Source: an uncultured Bacilli bacterium
GTDB taxonomy: Bacteria > Bacillota_I > Bacilli_A > RF39 > UBA660
Assembly: GCA_949505625.1 (NCBI GenBank)
Contig: CATBQD010000004.1
Coordinates: forward strand, 1 to 64,000
Reading direction: 5' to 3'
DNA: 64,000 nt
In this document: positions 9,230-23,292 of the stretch, piece after piece
How positions within the stretch are numbered: position 1 is the stretch's first letter
Layout of the letters: the number at the start of each line of letters is the position of its first letter
Program-made: the position numbers and the translations under genes
The notes under the pieces: generated by a model
Seen by the model: only the letters and a program-made list of their open reading frames with translations
Databases searched by the model: none
What the model was told of the DNA's origin: nothing

Positions 9230-11704
9230 TTATGCTTCTGTTTTATCATCAACTACTTCTCCCGCTTCTGTATCTTCAATTTCATTATTTTCTTCTTTGT
9301 CGATAACAGCCGCTGTAGCCACTTTCTGTTCCTCCTTTAAATTGATTAAACGAACTCCCTGAGCTACTCTTCCTGTCTTTGATACCTGCTCTAACGAAAT
9401 TCTTATAATAATTCCATTATCAGTTACTATCATCAAGTCTTCTTCTCCATGAACAGAATGGAATGCTACTATATTACCATTCTTTTCAGTAATATTTAAG
9501 GCTTTTACTCCTTTACTTCCTCTATGAGTAATTCTATATTCTTCTAAGTCTGTCTGCTTTCCATAGCCTTTTTCAGTTACTATCAATACTTGTTGATTGG
9601 CTTCTGCTATTTCTAATCCAACTGCAATTCCTTCATCCATTTCAATTCCTTTTACTCCTGAAGCACTTCGTCCCATAATTCTAATTTCATTTTCATCAAA
9701 TCGTATCATACGACCATTTGATGATGCAATTAAAATTTCATTTTCTCCTGTTGTCTTCTTTACAGAAATAAGTTCGTCATCTTCTCTTAGAGAAATTGCT
9801 AGTTTACCATTTGTTCTAATATTGTCAAATTCAGAAAGAGCTGTTCTTTTAACAAGACCTTTTCTTGTACAGAATACCAAATATTTTGATGATTCTTCAT
9901 TGCTAACTTTCAACATAACATTAATAGTATCATCTTTATCTATTGGTAATAAATTTACAATTGGTAATCCTTTAGATTGTCTACTATATAAAGGAATTTC
10001 ATAACCTTTCATCCGATATACTTTTCCCTTATTAGTAAAGAACAATAAGTAATCATGAGTTGTCATAGAAACTAAGTTTTCTACAAAATCTTCTTCATTT
10101 GTAGCCATTCCTTTTACTCCGACACCTCCACGATTTTGAGTCTTATAAGTCTCACTTGTCATTCTTTTTATATAACCTTTGTTTGTTAATGTTATAACAA
10201 CATCTTCTACTGGAATCAAAGACTCATCTTCTATGAAGTCGATTGCTGTCATATCAATATTGGTACGTCTTTCATCTCCATATTTATTTTTGATTTCTGT
10301 TAATTCTTCTTTTATAATTGCCAATACTCTTTCAGCTTTTTCTAAAATGTCTTTCAAGTCTGCAATTGTCAATTCTAATTCAGCTAACTCAGATTCTATT
10401 TTATCTCTTTCTAATCCAGTTAATCGTCTTAATTTCATTTCTAGAATTGCTTTTCCTTGAATTTCACTTAGATTAAATCTTTCCATTAATTCTTTTAAAG
10501 CTTCATCATCATTTTTAGATTTCTTTAATAACTGAACAATCTCGTCTATGTGGTCCAAAGCTATTTTTAAACCTTCTAAAATATGTTCTCTTGCTAATGC
10601 TTTGTCCAAATCAAATTGAGTTCTTCTAATAATAACAATTCTTTGATGCTCAATATATGTTTCTAATATTTCTTTTAAGCTTAATATTCTTGGTTCTTTA
10701 TTAACAATCGCTAAATTGTTAATTCCATACGTTGTTTGAAGTGATGTATGTTTATATAAATTATTTAATACTACATTAGGATTTGCATCTCTTCTTATTT
10801 CTATTACAATTCTAATTCCATCTCTATTAGATTCATCTCTTAAGTCTGTAATTCCATCTATTACTTTTTCTCTAACTAAGTCTGCTATTTTACTAATTAA
10901 TACAGCTTTATTTATCATATATGGTATTTCATTTACAATAATTTGAGCTTTCCCACTTTTGGTTTCATGAATCTCTGCCTTAGAGCGTACTGTAATGATT
11001 CCTTTACCAGTTTCATACGCTTTTCTAATTCCTGCATTTCCTAATATTGTAGCACCTGTTGGAAAGTCTGGCCCTTTAATATATTCCATTAATTCTACTA
11101 CTGATAATTCTGGATTATCAATTAACGCAATAATTCCATTGATAACTTCGGTTAAGTTATGTGGCGGTATATTGGTAGCCATTCCTACAGCTATTCCTGT
11201 TGCTCCATTTACTAGAAGATTCGGAAAACGAGCTGGTAATACACTAGGTTCATTTTCTTCTGCTGTATAAGTAGGCTCAAAGTCAACCGTATTTTTATTA
11301 ATGTCTCGAACTAATTCCATACTTAATTTTGACATTCTAGCTTCTGTATAACGTTGAGCTGCTGCTCCATCTCCATCTATTGAACCAAAATTTCCATGAC
11401 CATCTACTAACATATAGCGATAAGAGAAATCCTGAGCCATACGTACTAGAGCCTCATAAATACTAGAGTCACCATGTGGATGAAAACGTCCCATAACATC
11501 TCCAGTAATACGCGCTGATTTCTTATGTGCTACACTTGCAGTTGCCCCTAAATCATTCATTCCATAAATAATTCTTCGCTGTACTGGCTTAAGACCATCT
11601 CTTACATCTGGCAAAGCACGAGCTACAATAACGCTCATCGCATAATCTAGGAATGATTTTCTAATTTCTTTTTCAAAATGTAAATCTTTTAATATTTCTG
11701 CCAT
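9230..11704 (-). CDS. gyrA: DNA gyrase subunit A
   Basis: [44 protein letters not shown] active site. Confidence 0.99.
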   Translation of the reverse strand: MAEILKDLHFEKEIRKSFLDYAMSVIVARALPDVRDGLKPVQRRIIYGMNDLGATASVAHKKSARITGDVMGRFHPHGDSSIYEALVRMAQDFSYRYMLVDGHGNFGSIDGDGAAAQRYTEARMSKLSMELVRDINKNTVDFEPTYTAEENEPSVLPARFPNLLVNGATGIAVGMATNIPPHNLTEVINGIIALIDNPELSVVELMEYIKGPDFPTGATILGNAGIRKAYETGKGIITVRSKAEIHETKSGKAQIIVNEIPYMINKAVLISKIADLVREKVIDGITDLRDESNRDGIRIVIEIRRDANPNVVLNNLYKHTSLQTTYGINNLAIVNKEPRILSLKEILETYIEHQRIVIIRRTQFDLDKALAREHILEGLKIALDHIDEIVQLLKKSKNDDEALKELMERFNLSEIQGKAILEMKLRRLTGLERDKIESELAELELTIADLKDILEKAERVLAIIKEELTEIKNKYGDERRTNIDMTAIDFIEDESLIPVEDVVITLTNKGYIKRMTSETYKTQNRGGVGVKGMATNEEDFVENLVSMTTHDYLLFFTNKGKVYRMKGYEIPLYSRQSKGLPIVNLLPIDKDDTINVMLKVSNEESSKYLVFCTRKGLVKRTALSEFDNIRTNGKLAISLREDDELISVKKTTGENEILIASSNGRMIRFDENEIRIMGRSASGVKGIEMDEGIAVGLEIAEANQQVLIVTEKGYGKQTDLEEYRITHRGSKGVKALNITEKNGNIVAFHSVHGEEDLMIVTDNGIIIRISLEQVSKTGRVAQGVRLINLKEEQKVATAAVIDKEENNEIEDTEAGEVVDDKTEA

Positions 11705-11717
11705 TTTTATTCACCCC

Positions 11718-14769
<3,052 letters not shown>

Positions 14770-14899
14770 GAATTCTCCTCTTTTCCTATTTTTAAGCTCA
14801 TTTACACAATTTATAGAAAGATATGTACTCCTATACACATCTACTATTATACCATAGATTTGATTAAAATAATAAAAAATAAGCCTTAAAAGGCCTATT

Positions 14900-15349
14900 T
14901 TATGCAAGTTTTCTTTTTCTGAGAATCGATTCTAATCTTGTAGCCCTTAAAATCTGATTTTCTAATGAACCATATGAAATTTCTAACTCTAAATAATTTC
15001 CATTTTTAAACTGTACAAAAGTTGCACTTTCTTTTTTTGTATAGTCTACAATGTGATTTAATGAAATCCAAATACACTCTTTTATTCTTGGTGATGTTGT
15101 TGGAAAAAAGATTAACTCCATTGTTTCCTCAACAATAATTGGCGATTTATAATTTACTCCAATTAGATTCTTTGTTCCCTCATGCCTTCCCATATAAGAA
15201 CTTCCAAAAAACTTACAACTTTCATCAATGATTTCTGTAGCTGATTGATTGACTAAAAAACTATCTTCAAGTTCAATTACTTTTGATGTTGTTTGGTCTA
15301 TTGGAACAATTGCTACAGTAGCAGAATTAATTTCATAATTCTTTTTCAT
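14900..15349 (-). CDS. comK: ComK-family competence transcription factor
   Basis: YEINSATVAIVPI...IIDESCKFFGSSYMGRHEGTKNLIGVNYKSPIIV...FFPTTSP matches the ComK family pattern (SC.yFGSSY.GR, FPT.SP). Confidence 0.85.
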   Translation of the reverse strand: MKKNYEINSATVAIVPIDQTTSKVIELEDSFLVNQSATEIIDESCKFFGSSYMGRHEGTKNLIGVNYKSPIIVEETMELIFFPTTSPRIKECIWISLNHIVDYTKKESATFVQFKNGNYLELEISYGSLENQILRATRLESILRKRKLA

Positions 15350-15489
15350 AAAATCCCCTCCTAAAGATATTCTTCTACAAAAGAACCTCTTTGTCCTATC
15401 TTATAGCACTCTTTTTTGTCAAATATTGTAGAAAAAGGTCGATTTTGTTCAAAAAATGACAAAAAAAAGGAAAATTTGCTCTTTTCCTC

Positions 15490-16611
15490 TTAATAAGTTC
15501 TAATTGGCAATATTAATTGAATTAAATCATCTACTTCTGGATTCTTAATTATAATTGGTTTAATTTCTCCATTAAATAATAATTGCACGTCTTCTGCATC
15601 AAAAGATTTTAATGCTTCCATCATATATTTTGAACTAAATGCAATATTAATTTCTTCATCTTTATTTTTGATAATTTCTACCCTATCTTCTACATTTCCT
15701 ATCTCTGGAATATTAGAAGATATTGTTGCAATATCACTTTTTGTAGAAAGTTTAATTGTATTTTTATCCGCTTCATTTGTCAATAAAGATGCTCTATCAA
15801 TTGAATTATAAAGATTTGAAAGATTTACTTTAAAATCCATTGAAAACTCTGTTGGAATTAATTTTGAAGTATCTGGATATTGTCCATTAATTAATCTTGA
15901 CATTAAAATAATTGTATCAAATTTAAATATTATTTTATTATTAAAGATATGTAATTCAACATCATCGTCTTCTTCATCAAATAGACGTGTTAATTCGTTT
16001 AAATTTTTAGTTGGTACTATAATATTAATATTTTCTGTTAAACTTGTGGATAACTCTATTTTCTTTTTTGCTAATCGATAAGAATCTGTTGCTGTACATT
16101 CTAATATATTACCCTCTATTTTAAAATTGATTCCAGTTAAGACTGGTCTTGATTCTTGAGTTGATGTAGCAAATGATGTTTGATTAATAATTGTTTTAAA
16201 TAGTTTTTTTGCTATCGTAATTGGTGTTTTATTATCTTCTAATTCTAAATCTGGAAATTCAGATGCATTATTACAATTTAATGTAAAAGATGAATTTGTT
16301 GTTGTAATGTATATTTTAGAATCCATTACTTCTTCTATACTAATAAGGTCATTTGGAAGTTTTCTAACAATTTCATAAATATATTTTCCTGATACAACAA
16401 TATCTCCTGTTATTTCTATATTTTCGATATCTTTTTTATCAATAAATGTTTTAATTGCAATTTCATTATCTGTACTCATTAAATATAGTCCTTCAGAAGT
16501 TAATTCAAATTTAATACAGTTTAATATTGGAATTAAGTTTTTACTCGAAATTCCTTTTATTACATAATTTAAGTGTTTTAATAATATATTTTGTTTAATT
16601 AATAGTTTCAT
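15490..16611 (-). CDS. dnaN: DNA polymerase III beta clamp
   Basis: MKLLIKQNILLKHLNYVIKGISSKNLIPILNCIKFE; C-term QLILPIRTY. Confidence 0.97.
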   Translation of the reverse strand: MKLLIKQNILLKHLNYVIKGISSKNLIPILNCIKFELTSEGLYLMSTDNEIAIKTFIDKKDIENIEITGDIVVSGKYIYEIVRKLPNDLISIEEVMDSKIYITTTNSSFTLNCNNASEFPDLELEDNKTPITIAKKLFKTIINQTSFATSTQESRPVLTGINFKIEGNILECTATDSYRLAKKKIELSTSLTENINIIVPTKNLNELTRLFDEEDDDVELHIFNNKIIFKFDTIILMSRLINGQYPDTSKLIPTEFSMDFKVNLSNLYNSIDRASLLTNEADKNTIKLSTKSDIATISSNIPEIGNVEDRVEIIKNKDEEINIAFSSKYMMEALKSFDAEDVQLLFNGEIKPIIIKNPEVDDLIQLILPIRTY

Positions 16612-16674
16612 AAAAATCCTTCTTTCTTTATTCTTATTTTTATACTTATTATTCTTATTATTGGTGTGGATTCT

Positions 16675-16760
16675 GTGGAAAAGTGTCAAACACTTTACAA
16701 AATCAAATAAAATGTAAATTTTAAGGCTGTGGATAATGAAAAATGTAAATTGTCAGTTTC
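16675..16760. promoter_or_regulatory. DnaA-box-like cluster between dnaA and dnaN
   Basis: TGTGGATAA (about 16729-16737), CTGTGGAAAAG, TTTCCACA in one short intergenic stretch. Confidence 0.6.
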
Positions 16761-16772
16761 CACAAGAGAGCT

Positions 16773-18125
16773 TTATCTTATTTGATTTATAATCTTATTT
16801 ATCTCTTTTTCGAGGTTCACATCATTTTTTATTTCTTTTTTTATTTTGTCAACAGAATGCATAACAGTTGTATGGTCTTTTCCACCAAATTCGATTCCAA
16901 TTTTAGGTAATGATTCTTCTAATACTGTTCTGCAGATATACATAGCAATTTGTCTTGGAACTGCAATTTTAGCGACTCGCTTTTTGCTTTTCATTTCTTC
17001 TACTGTAATATTATAGTTGCTCGCTACAAGTTGCAAAACCTGCTCTACTTTACTTTTTGATATAATGCTTTTTACAAAATAGTCTTTTAGAGCATCCACT
17101 GCTAAATCCAAAGTAATATCAGAACCATTCATAATTGTTGCATAAGCGAATATTCTAGTAATAGCTCCTTCAAGCTTTCGAATATCAGAAGTACAATTAC
17201 TTGCAATATATTCTTTTACTTCTTGTGGAAAAGGTTTTGCCATATCGTGACCTTCTATTTTTTTATCAATAATATCCATACGAAGTTTAAAATCTGGTGG
17301 TAAGATATCAATAGTAAGTCCCCAGTTAAACCTTGTACGAAGACGTTCCTCTAATTTTTTTAAGTCGTCTGGAGAGCGGTCAGATGAAATAATAATTTGT
17401 TTGTTATTGCAATGTAGCTCATTAAATGTATTAAAGAATTCTTGTTGTGTTTTGCTTGCAATTTCTAAATATTGAATATCATCTATCATAAGAACATCAA
17501 TTTCGCGATATTTCTTTTTAAACTTTTCCACTGTTTCAAAGTTTGTTTCTTCATTATTTTTTCTATAAATATTTAAAAAGTCATCTACAAACTTTTCACT
17601 TGTTACATAAAGAACTTTTTTGTGGGTAGTTTTATAGATATAATTTCCTATAGCATGCATGAGATGTGTTTTTCCAAGTCCACTACTTCCATATATGAAA
17701 AGAGGGTTATACATGAATCCTGGCTGTTCAGCTACAGCAATGGAAGTCGCTTTTGCGAATTTGTTACTCTCCCCTACTATAAAATTTTCAAATGTATATC
17801 TTGGGTCTAAATTAGATTCAAAAGTTGGGTCTTCATTAGAATTTGTATTACCAGAAGCAATATTAACATTATTTTCCAAATCTTCTTCAATGAAAAATTC
17901 GAATTTAAAATTAGAACCTGCTACTTCTGTGAATATTTCTTCAATGATATCATTATAATTTTCTTTTAAATGTTTTTTATGCACTGGCATTGGTACCAAT
18001 ACTTTTGCGCTATTCCCTTTTAATTCTAACAATTTCGTCTCTGAAAACCATGTTTCGTATAACATTGGAGAAAGATTCTCTTTTATTTTTTCTAGAAACA
18101 TGTTCCAGATGGTGTCCAAATTCAT
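16773..18125 (-). CDS. dnaA: Chromosomal replication initiator DnaA
   Basis: NPLFIYGSSGLGKTHLMHAIGNYI, VDVLMIDDIQ-type Walker B, C-terminal KDHTTVMHSVDKI. Confidence 0.99.
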   Translation of the reverse strand: MNLDTIWNMFLEKIKENLSPMLYETWFSETKLLELKGNSAKVLVPMPVHKKHLKENYNDIIEEIFTEVAGSNFKFEFFIEEDLENNVNIASGNTNSNEDPTFESNLDPRYTFENFIVGESNKFAKATSIAVAEQPGFMYNPLFIYGSSGLGKTHLMHAIGNYIYKTTHKKVLYVTSEKFVDDFLNIYRKNNEETNFETVEKFKKKYREIDVLMIDDIQYLEIASKTQQEFFNTFNELHCNNKQIIISSDRSPDDLKKLEERLRTRFNWGLTIDILPPDFKLRMDIIDKKIEGHDMAKPFPQEVKEYIASNCTSDIRKLEGAITRIFAYATIMNGSDITLDLAVDALKDYFVKSIISKSKVEQVLQLVASNYNITVEEMKSKKRVAKIAVPRQIAMYICRTVLEESLPKIGIEFGGKDHTTVMHSVDKIKKEIKNDVNLEKEINKIINQIR

Positions 18126-18146
18126 GAATAGCACCCCCACTTCCAT

Positions 18147-18500
18147 AAATACACCCCTATTTTACAATATTTTTGTGGGAAATAAAAGCAAAAAGCCAAA
18201 AAAGTGTGGAAAAAAAGCAAAAAAATATGCAAATTTGCTTTCCACAAAATTATCCCCTTATTTTTCATTTAAAAAACAATTATTTCCCAACTTTTACACA
18301 CAGCCTGTGGAAAACTCTTACACATATTATTTCCCAGGTGGATTAATTATGCACAATAATGTGGAAAACAAAGGATAAAATAGGAATATAAAAAGAAATA
18401 TATGTTGAAAAGTATGTTGATTATAAAAAATATTTGGGAAATAATTTAAAAATATCCACTTTTTGATTGACAACAATAAAGGTTTCTAGTAAGATATGCC
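18147..18500. other. Probable oriC region (replication origin, DnaA-box cluster)
   Basis: Strand-switch point between leftward and rightward genes; several TGTGGAAA/TTTCCACA DnaA-box-like motifs; AT-rich; next to dnaA. Confidence 0.8.
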
Positions 18501-18503
18501 CTG

Positions 18504-19118
18504 GTGATTGGAGTGAAAAGAGAATTAGATGATATAGAATTGAAAGAATTTGAATGTTTCTATATAGACCAAACAACGTTAATCATAAAAACAAAAACAG
18601 AAGAGATTTCATATTCATATCCAAACTCGCTGGAGTTATTACGAAGAATTGGATATTTATTACATAGATATGAAGTAGAATATAATAGGAAAAAGGACCA
18701 AGCAAAAGATAAGTCTGATTCATCCTTAACACCAACTCAAAAGGAGTGTAAAAATCGTTTGATGAAAAGTCGTAATATTGTTTTTAGTGTATATGGATTA
18801 TATATGATTTTGTCTCTAATATTTCCAAATTACTCTTCAGTATTATTGAATTTATTTGTTGCAGCGGATGGAATTGTATTGATAGGTATTATGAGAGATA
18901 TTCAAATATTGAAGAGTGAAGCTTTAAAGCAGCAAAAAGAAAATCAAAATTATGAATCACAATTGAATAAAGGATTTGAATCATTGAAAGAAGCAGCACT
19001 TTCTTATTTGAATAGAATCACAAAAACAACAACAAGTTTTAATATGGAAGAAAAGCATTATATAGAAGAAATTGAAAAAGGTTTTCAAAAAAGAATTGGA
19101 ACTTATCCACAACAATAG
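18504..19118 (+). CDS. Hypothetical membrane protein
   Basis: 204-aa ORF with one hydrophobic hairpin (NIVFSVYGLYMILSLIF...FVAADGIVLIGIM). Confidence 0.6.
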   Translation: MIGVKRELDDIELKEFECFYIDQTTLIIKTKTEEISYSYPNSLELLRRIGYLLHRYEVEYNRKKDQAKDKSDSSLTPTQKECKNRLMKSRNIVFSVYGLYMILSLIFPNYSSVLLNLFVAADGIVLIGIMRDIQILKSEALKQQKENQNYESQLNKGFESLKEAALSYLNRITKTTTSFNMEEKHYIEEIEKGFQKRIGTYPQQ

Positions 19119-19190
19119 TTTGACAAAAAGGACATTTATCTATATAATGGAAAAAGCAACCAAAATTTTTAAAGTTCAGGAGGTGTGAAA

Positions 19191-19313
19191 ATGAAAAGAA
19201 CATATCAACCAAATAGTAGAAGAAGAAGTAAAAAAATGGGTTTTTTAGCACGTATGAAGACAAAAATGATTAATAGCCGTAGAAGAAAAGGACGTAAAGT
19301 ATTAGCTCATTAA
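19191..19313 (+). CDS. rpmH: Ribosomal protein L34
   Basis: [48 protein letters not shown] upstream; missing from the ORF track because it is short. Confidence 0.98.
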   Translation: MKRTYQPNSRRRSKKMGFLARMKTKMINSRRRKGRKVLAH

Positions 19314-19376
19314 TAACCAGCACCACTGATAAGTTCAGTGGTGTTTCATTATATTAAAGTAGGAGTAGGGAAGCTT

Positions 19377-19715
19377 ATGAAAAAAATAAATGTCTTAAAA
19401 AAGAATGAAGATTTTAGTAGAATAATTGCTTCACAGAAGCCATATAAATATAAAGATTATATAATATATAAGGAAGAACAAGATAGTGGAGTATCTCATT
19501 TTGGATTATCTGTTGGTAAAAAAGTAGGGAATGCAGTTACTAGAAATCATATAAAAAGACAGCTAAAAAGCATAATTGACCAAATTCCCTATAAAAATAA
19601 CTTTAATTGTATTATAATAGTGAGGAAAGGAATTACAGAAAAATCATTTTTAGAAATGAAAGATGATTTAATTGAAGTAATGAAAAGAGTACACATATTG
19701 GAGGAAAATGAATGA
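19377..19715 (+). CDS. rnpA: Ribonuclease P protein component
   Basis: MKKINVLKKNEDFSRI...FGLSVGKKVGNAVTRNHIKRQLK. Confidence 0.95.
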   Translation: MKKINVLKKNEDFSRIIASQKPYKYKDYIIYKEEQDSGVSHFGLSVGKKVGNAVTRNHIKRQLKSIIDQIPYKNNFNCIIIVRKGITEKSFLEMKDDLIEVMKRVHILEENE

Positions 19716-20659
19716 AGAAAAAGAAAATATTATTAATTATGATGTTATGTGCTATAACATTATCAGCAACGGGATGTACAACATTTTTAAAAGATGAAAA
19801 AGGGAAGGCCGTACAAAATCCTGTAACTGGACAAAATCTTCCTAAGAATATCTTATGTAGACCAGAATCTAAGAAAACAATTGAAGTTTATGAAAATAAC
19901 AAAATTGAATTAAACAAACTACCAAAATGTTCTGAATTTGTTCCAGCATCTGGTGGATATGAGGGAATATGGACAACAATATTTGTAAAACCATTAGCAT
20001 GGATTATTATTCAAATTGGAAAAGTTGTTAAAAATTATGGATTGGCAGTTATTTTAATTACATTATTGATTCGTTTGATAATGTTCCCATTAACACAAAA
20101 ATCGGCAGTTCAATCAGAAAATTTAAAATTGGCAAAACCAGAACTAGATAAATTAGAGAAAAAATATAAAAATCGTCAAGATCAAGAAGCAATGATGCAG
20201 AAAAGTCAAGAAATGTTGGTTATTTATAAAAAATATAAAATTAATCCTATGGCAGGTTGTTTATATGCCTTTATTCAATTACCATTATTTTTAGCTTTCT
20301 ATGAAGCACTTAATAGATTACCACTTATTTTTGAAGGAAGTTTCTTAGGACTTCATTTAGGAATGACTCCGTTAACAGGAATTACATCTGGTAAGATTTA
20401 TTATATTCTTATTGTTATATTAGTTGGGTTGGTTACATATTTCTCATTTAAACTGAATAGCGGGGCAAGTATGAGTAGTGACCAAGCAAAGCAGATGAAA
20501 ATGATGACAAATATTATGACTGGCGTAATTACATTAAGTTCATTAACAATATCAAGTGCAATTGGTTTATATTGGATTACCAATAGTGGATTTACAATTG
20601 TACAAAACTTAATTGTAAAAAGGAGAAAAAATAATGGAAAAGATAGTAATAGAAGATAA
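19712..20659 (+). CDS. yidC: Membrane protein insertase YidC/SpoIIIJ (lipoprotein)
   Basis: Lipobox LSATGC, YGLAVILITLLIRLIMFPLTQKS, LYWITNSGFTIVQ. Confidence 0.95.
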   Translation: MKKKKILLIMMLCAITLSATGCTTFLKDEKGKAVQNPVTGQNLPKNILCRPESKKTIEVYENNKIELNKLPKCSEFVPASGGYEGIWTTIFVKPLAWIIIQIGKVVKNYGLAVILITLLIRLIMFPLTQKSAVQSENLKLAKPELDKLEKKYKNRQDQEAMMQKSQEMLVIYKKYKINPMAGCLYAFIQLPLFLAFYEALNRLPLIFEGSFLGLHLGMTPLTGITSGKIYYILIVILVGLVTYFSFKLNSGASMSSDQAKQMKMMTNIMTGVITLSSLTISSAIGLYWITNSGFTIVQNLIVKRRKNNGKDSNRR

Positions 20660-21239
20660 AGAAAAAGAAAATGCTTATCAAAAGTTAGAAGAAATCACAT
20701 CTTTAGATAATTTATATTATAAAGAAACAATAGAGGCTGGAAAATTATTTAAAAGTGGTAAATGTAAAATAGAAGCAATCAAAAAAGATGATGTGAAGCA
20801 ATATATCAAAGAATTTTTAAGTAAAATAGGAGATTTGATGGAAATAGAGCTTCGTTCTGAAATTAGAATGGATGAAGATGTTATAAATGTTAGTATCATT
20901 TCTGATAATAGTCCTATTTTAATTGGAAGAGAAGGAAAAAATTTGGATGCATTACAAACATTGTTAAGACAATCATTGAGTAATCAGACAAATATGTTAA
21001 TTAAGGTAAATTTAGATGCTTCAGACTATAAATTAAAAAAGCAAAAACGATTAGAACGAGAAATTAAAAATATAGCACGTGAAGTTTTAAAAACTCATAT
21101 TGATGCAAAACTAGACCCAATGAATGCTTTTGATAGAAGGATTGTTCACTCAGTCATTAGTACTTATGAAAATTTAGAAACAGAGAGCATAGGAGAAGCA
21201 CCAAATCGATATGTAACAATTAAATATAAGGAAAACTAG
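20634..21239 (+). CDS. jag: Jag/KhpB RNA-binding protein
   Basis: KH/R3H organisation: ILIGREGKNLDALQTLLRQ, MNAFDRRIVHSVIS. Confidence 0.93.
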   Translation: MEKIVIEDKEKENAYQKLEEITSLDNLYYKETIEAGKLFKSGKCKIEAIKKDDVKQYIKEFLSKIGDLMEIELRSEIRMDEDVINVSIISDNSPILIGREGKNLDALQTLLRQSLSNQTNMLIKVNLDASDYKLKKQKRLEREIKNIAREVLKTHIDAKLDPMNAFDRRIVHSVISTYENLETESIGEAPNRYVTIKYKEN

Positions 21240-21315
21240 AAGCCACAAAGGTTTCTTTTTTGTTCGTTGACTAATTATAACACTTATAGTAGAATACAAA
21301 AGAAGGAGAAGAAAT

Positions 21316-21855
21316 ATGTCAAAGAAAAGCTTAGAAAAATATTTGGTTCCAGGAAATGAATATTATGAAATTATAAAACCTATATTAGAACATCCAGAGT
21401 TTTTAAAAAGAAAAACATATGTACATCATGAAAGTTGTAGTGTATATGAGCATTGTTTGGCAGTATCTATTTTGTCATATCGATGGGCAAAGAAGTGGCA
21501 TTTAGATTATAAAAGTGCTGCAATAGGAGGATTATTACATGACTTTTATGATAAACCATGGCAAACTGCAAATCATAAAATAGAAAAGAAAGAGAAAACA
21601 AAATTTTTTAAGCAACATGGATTTGTTCATGCAGGGCAAGCAGTGGAAAATTCATATAAATATTTTCCAGAATTAATGAATAAGAAAATAGAAAATATTA
21701 TAAAAAGACATATGTTTCCATTAAATATTTGTCCTCCGAAATATAAAGAAGCTTGGATTGTAACTTCTGTCGATAAATATGTATCAGCAGATGTTTTGAA
21801 AACACCAAAAGCATGGCCAAAATATTTAGGATTAGGAAAGAAAGAAAAGAAGTGA
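21316..21855 (+). CDS. HD-domain hydrolase
   Basis: HHESCSVYEHCLAVSILSYRWA...GGLLHDFYDKPW. Confidence 0.8.
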   Translation: MSKKSLEKYLVPGNEYYEIIKPILEHPEFLKRKTYVHHESCSVYEHCLAVSILSYRWAKKWHLDYKSAAIGGLLHDFYDKPWQTANHKIEKKEKTKFFKQHGFVHAGQAVENSYKYFPELMNKKIENIIKRHMFPLNICPPKYKEAWIVTSVDKYVSADVLKTPKAWPKYLGLGKKEKK

Positions 21856-21859
21856 GAAT

Positions 21860-23212
21860 ATGGAAGATACAATTGCAGCAATATCAACAGCACTAGGTGT
21901 AGGGGCTATTTCGATTATTAGAGTAAGTGGGAAAGAAGCAATTTCAATTGTAAATAAAATATTTAAAGGAAAAGATTTAAATTTAGTATCAACTCATACC
22001 ATACACTATGGACATATTATTGATAACGCTGAAATAATTGATGAAGTGTTAGTATCCATTATGAAAGCTCCAAAAACGTTTACAGTAGAGGATATCGTTG
22101 AAATTAATGCCCATGGTGGAATCGCAACAACTCATCGTATTCTAGAATTATTATTAAAAAATGGATGTCGATTGGCAACTCCAGGAGAATTTACCAAAAG
22201 GGCTTTTTTAAATGGTCGTATTGATTTATTAGAAGCTGAATCAGTAATGGATTTAATTTCATCTAAAACAGAAGCAACAAGAAAAATGGCAATATCAGGA
22301 GTAGATGGAAAATTATCTTTATTAATTCATTCTTTACGAAGCAAGATTATTGAATTGTTAGCGAATATAGAAGTAAATATTGATTATCCAGAATATGAAG
22401 ATATAGAAGAAATGACAATTGAAGAACTAAATAAAAGTATGACTTCCATAGAACATGAATTAAAAGATATTTTAACAAATAGTAAAGAAGGAAAGATGAT
22501 AAAAGAAGGAATTAATACTTCTATTATTGGAAGACCAAATGTCGGAAAGAGTAGCATTTTAAATCGATTATTAAATGAGAATAAAGCAATCGTAACGGAT
22601 ATAGAAGGAACAACACGGGATGTAGTAGAGGGAAATATAATTATTGATGGCATTATGCTTAATATTTTAGATACCGCAGGAATTAGAGAAACAGAAAATG
22701 TTGTAGAACAAATAGGTGTTAGAAAAAGTCTAGAATTGTTAGAACAGTCAGACTTGGTTCTTGTTGTACTCAATAATAATGAGGCATTAACAGAACAAGA
22801 TATTGATATTTTAAAACAAGTGAAACATAAAAATCATATTGTAATTGTCAATAAAAAAGATTTAGAGAGACATTTGGATGTAACAACATTAGAACCTGAT
22901 TATATAGAAATAAGTGCCCTAAATGATGAAGGAATAGAAAAAATAAAAAACCGAATTAGAGAATTATTCCATTTAGAAAAATTTGAAAACCAAGATATGA
23001 CATATTTAACAAATGCTAGAAGTATTGCTCTTGTAGAACAAGCTTTAGAAAGTTTAAAAGAAGTCAAACGAGGAATTGAACAAAATATGCCAATTGATAT
23101 GGTAGAAATTGATTTGAAAAAAGTTTGGAATTTATTAGGTGAAATCACAGGAGAGACATATCAAGATGAACTAATTGAACAATTATTTAGTCAATTCTGT
23201 TTAGGGAAATAA
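21860..23212 (+). CDS. mnmE: tRNA modification GTPase MnmE
   Basis: DTIAAISTALGVGAISIIRVSG, GRPNVGKSSILNRLL, C-terminal FCLGK. Confidence 0.98.
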   Translation: MEDTIAAISTALGVGAISIIRVSGKEAISIVNKIFKGKDLNLVSTHTIHYGHIIDNAEIIDEVLVSIMKAPKTFTVEDIVEINAHGGIATTHRILELLLKNGCRLATPGEFTKRAFLNGRIDLLEAESVMDLISSKTEATRKMAISGVDGKLSLLIHSLRSKIIELLANIEVNIDYPEYEDIEEMTIEELNKSMTSIEHELKDILTNSKEGKMIKEGINTSIIGRPNVGKSSILNRLLNENKAIVTDIEGTTRDVVEGNIIIDGIMLNILDTAGIRETENVVEQIGVRKSLELLEQSDLVLVVLNNNEALTEQDIDILKQVKHKNHIVIVNKKDLERHLDVTTLEPDYIEISALNDEGIEKIKNRIRELFHLEKFENQDMTYLTNARSIALVEQALESLKEVKRGIEQNMPIDMVEIDLKKVWNLLGEITGETYQDELIEQLFSQFCLGK

Positions 23213-23242
23213 TATATAAGAGAAATCTTATATATTTTGTTG
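23211..23242 (+). terminator. Hairpin terminator after mnmE
   Basis: AATATATAAG-AGAAAT-CTTATATATT then TTGTTG. Confidence 0.55.
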
Positions 23243-23292
23243 TGTGATAAAAAAAATGATAGTATAATAAAACGCGAGAAGGAGGAAAAAAC

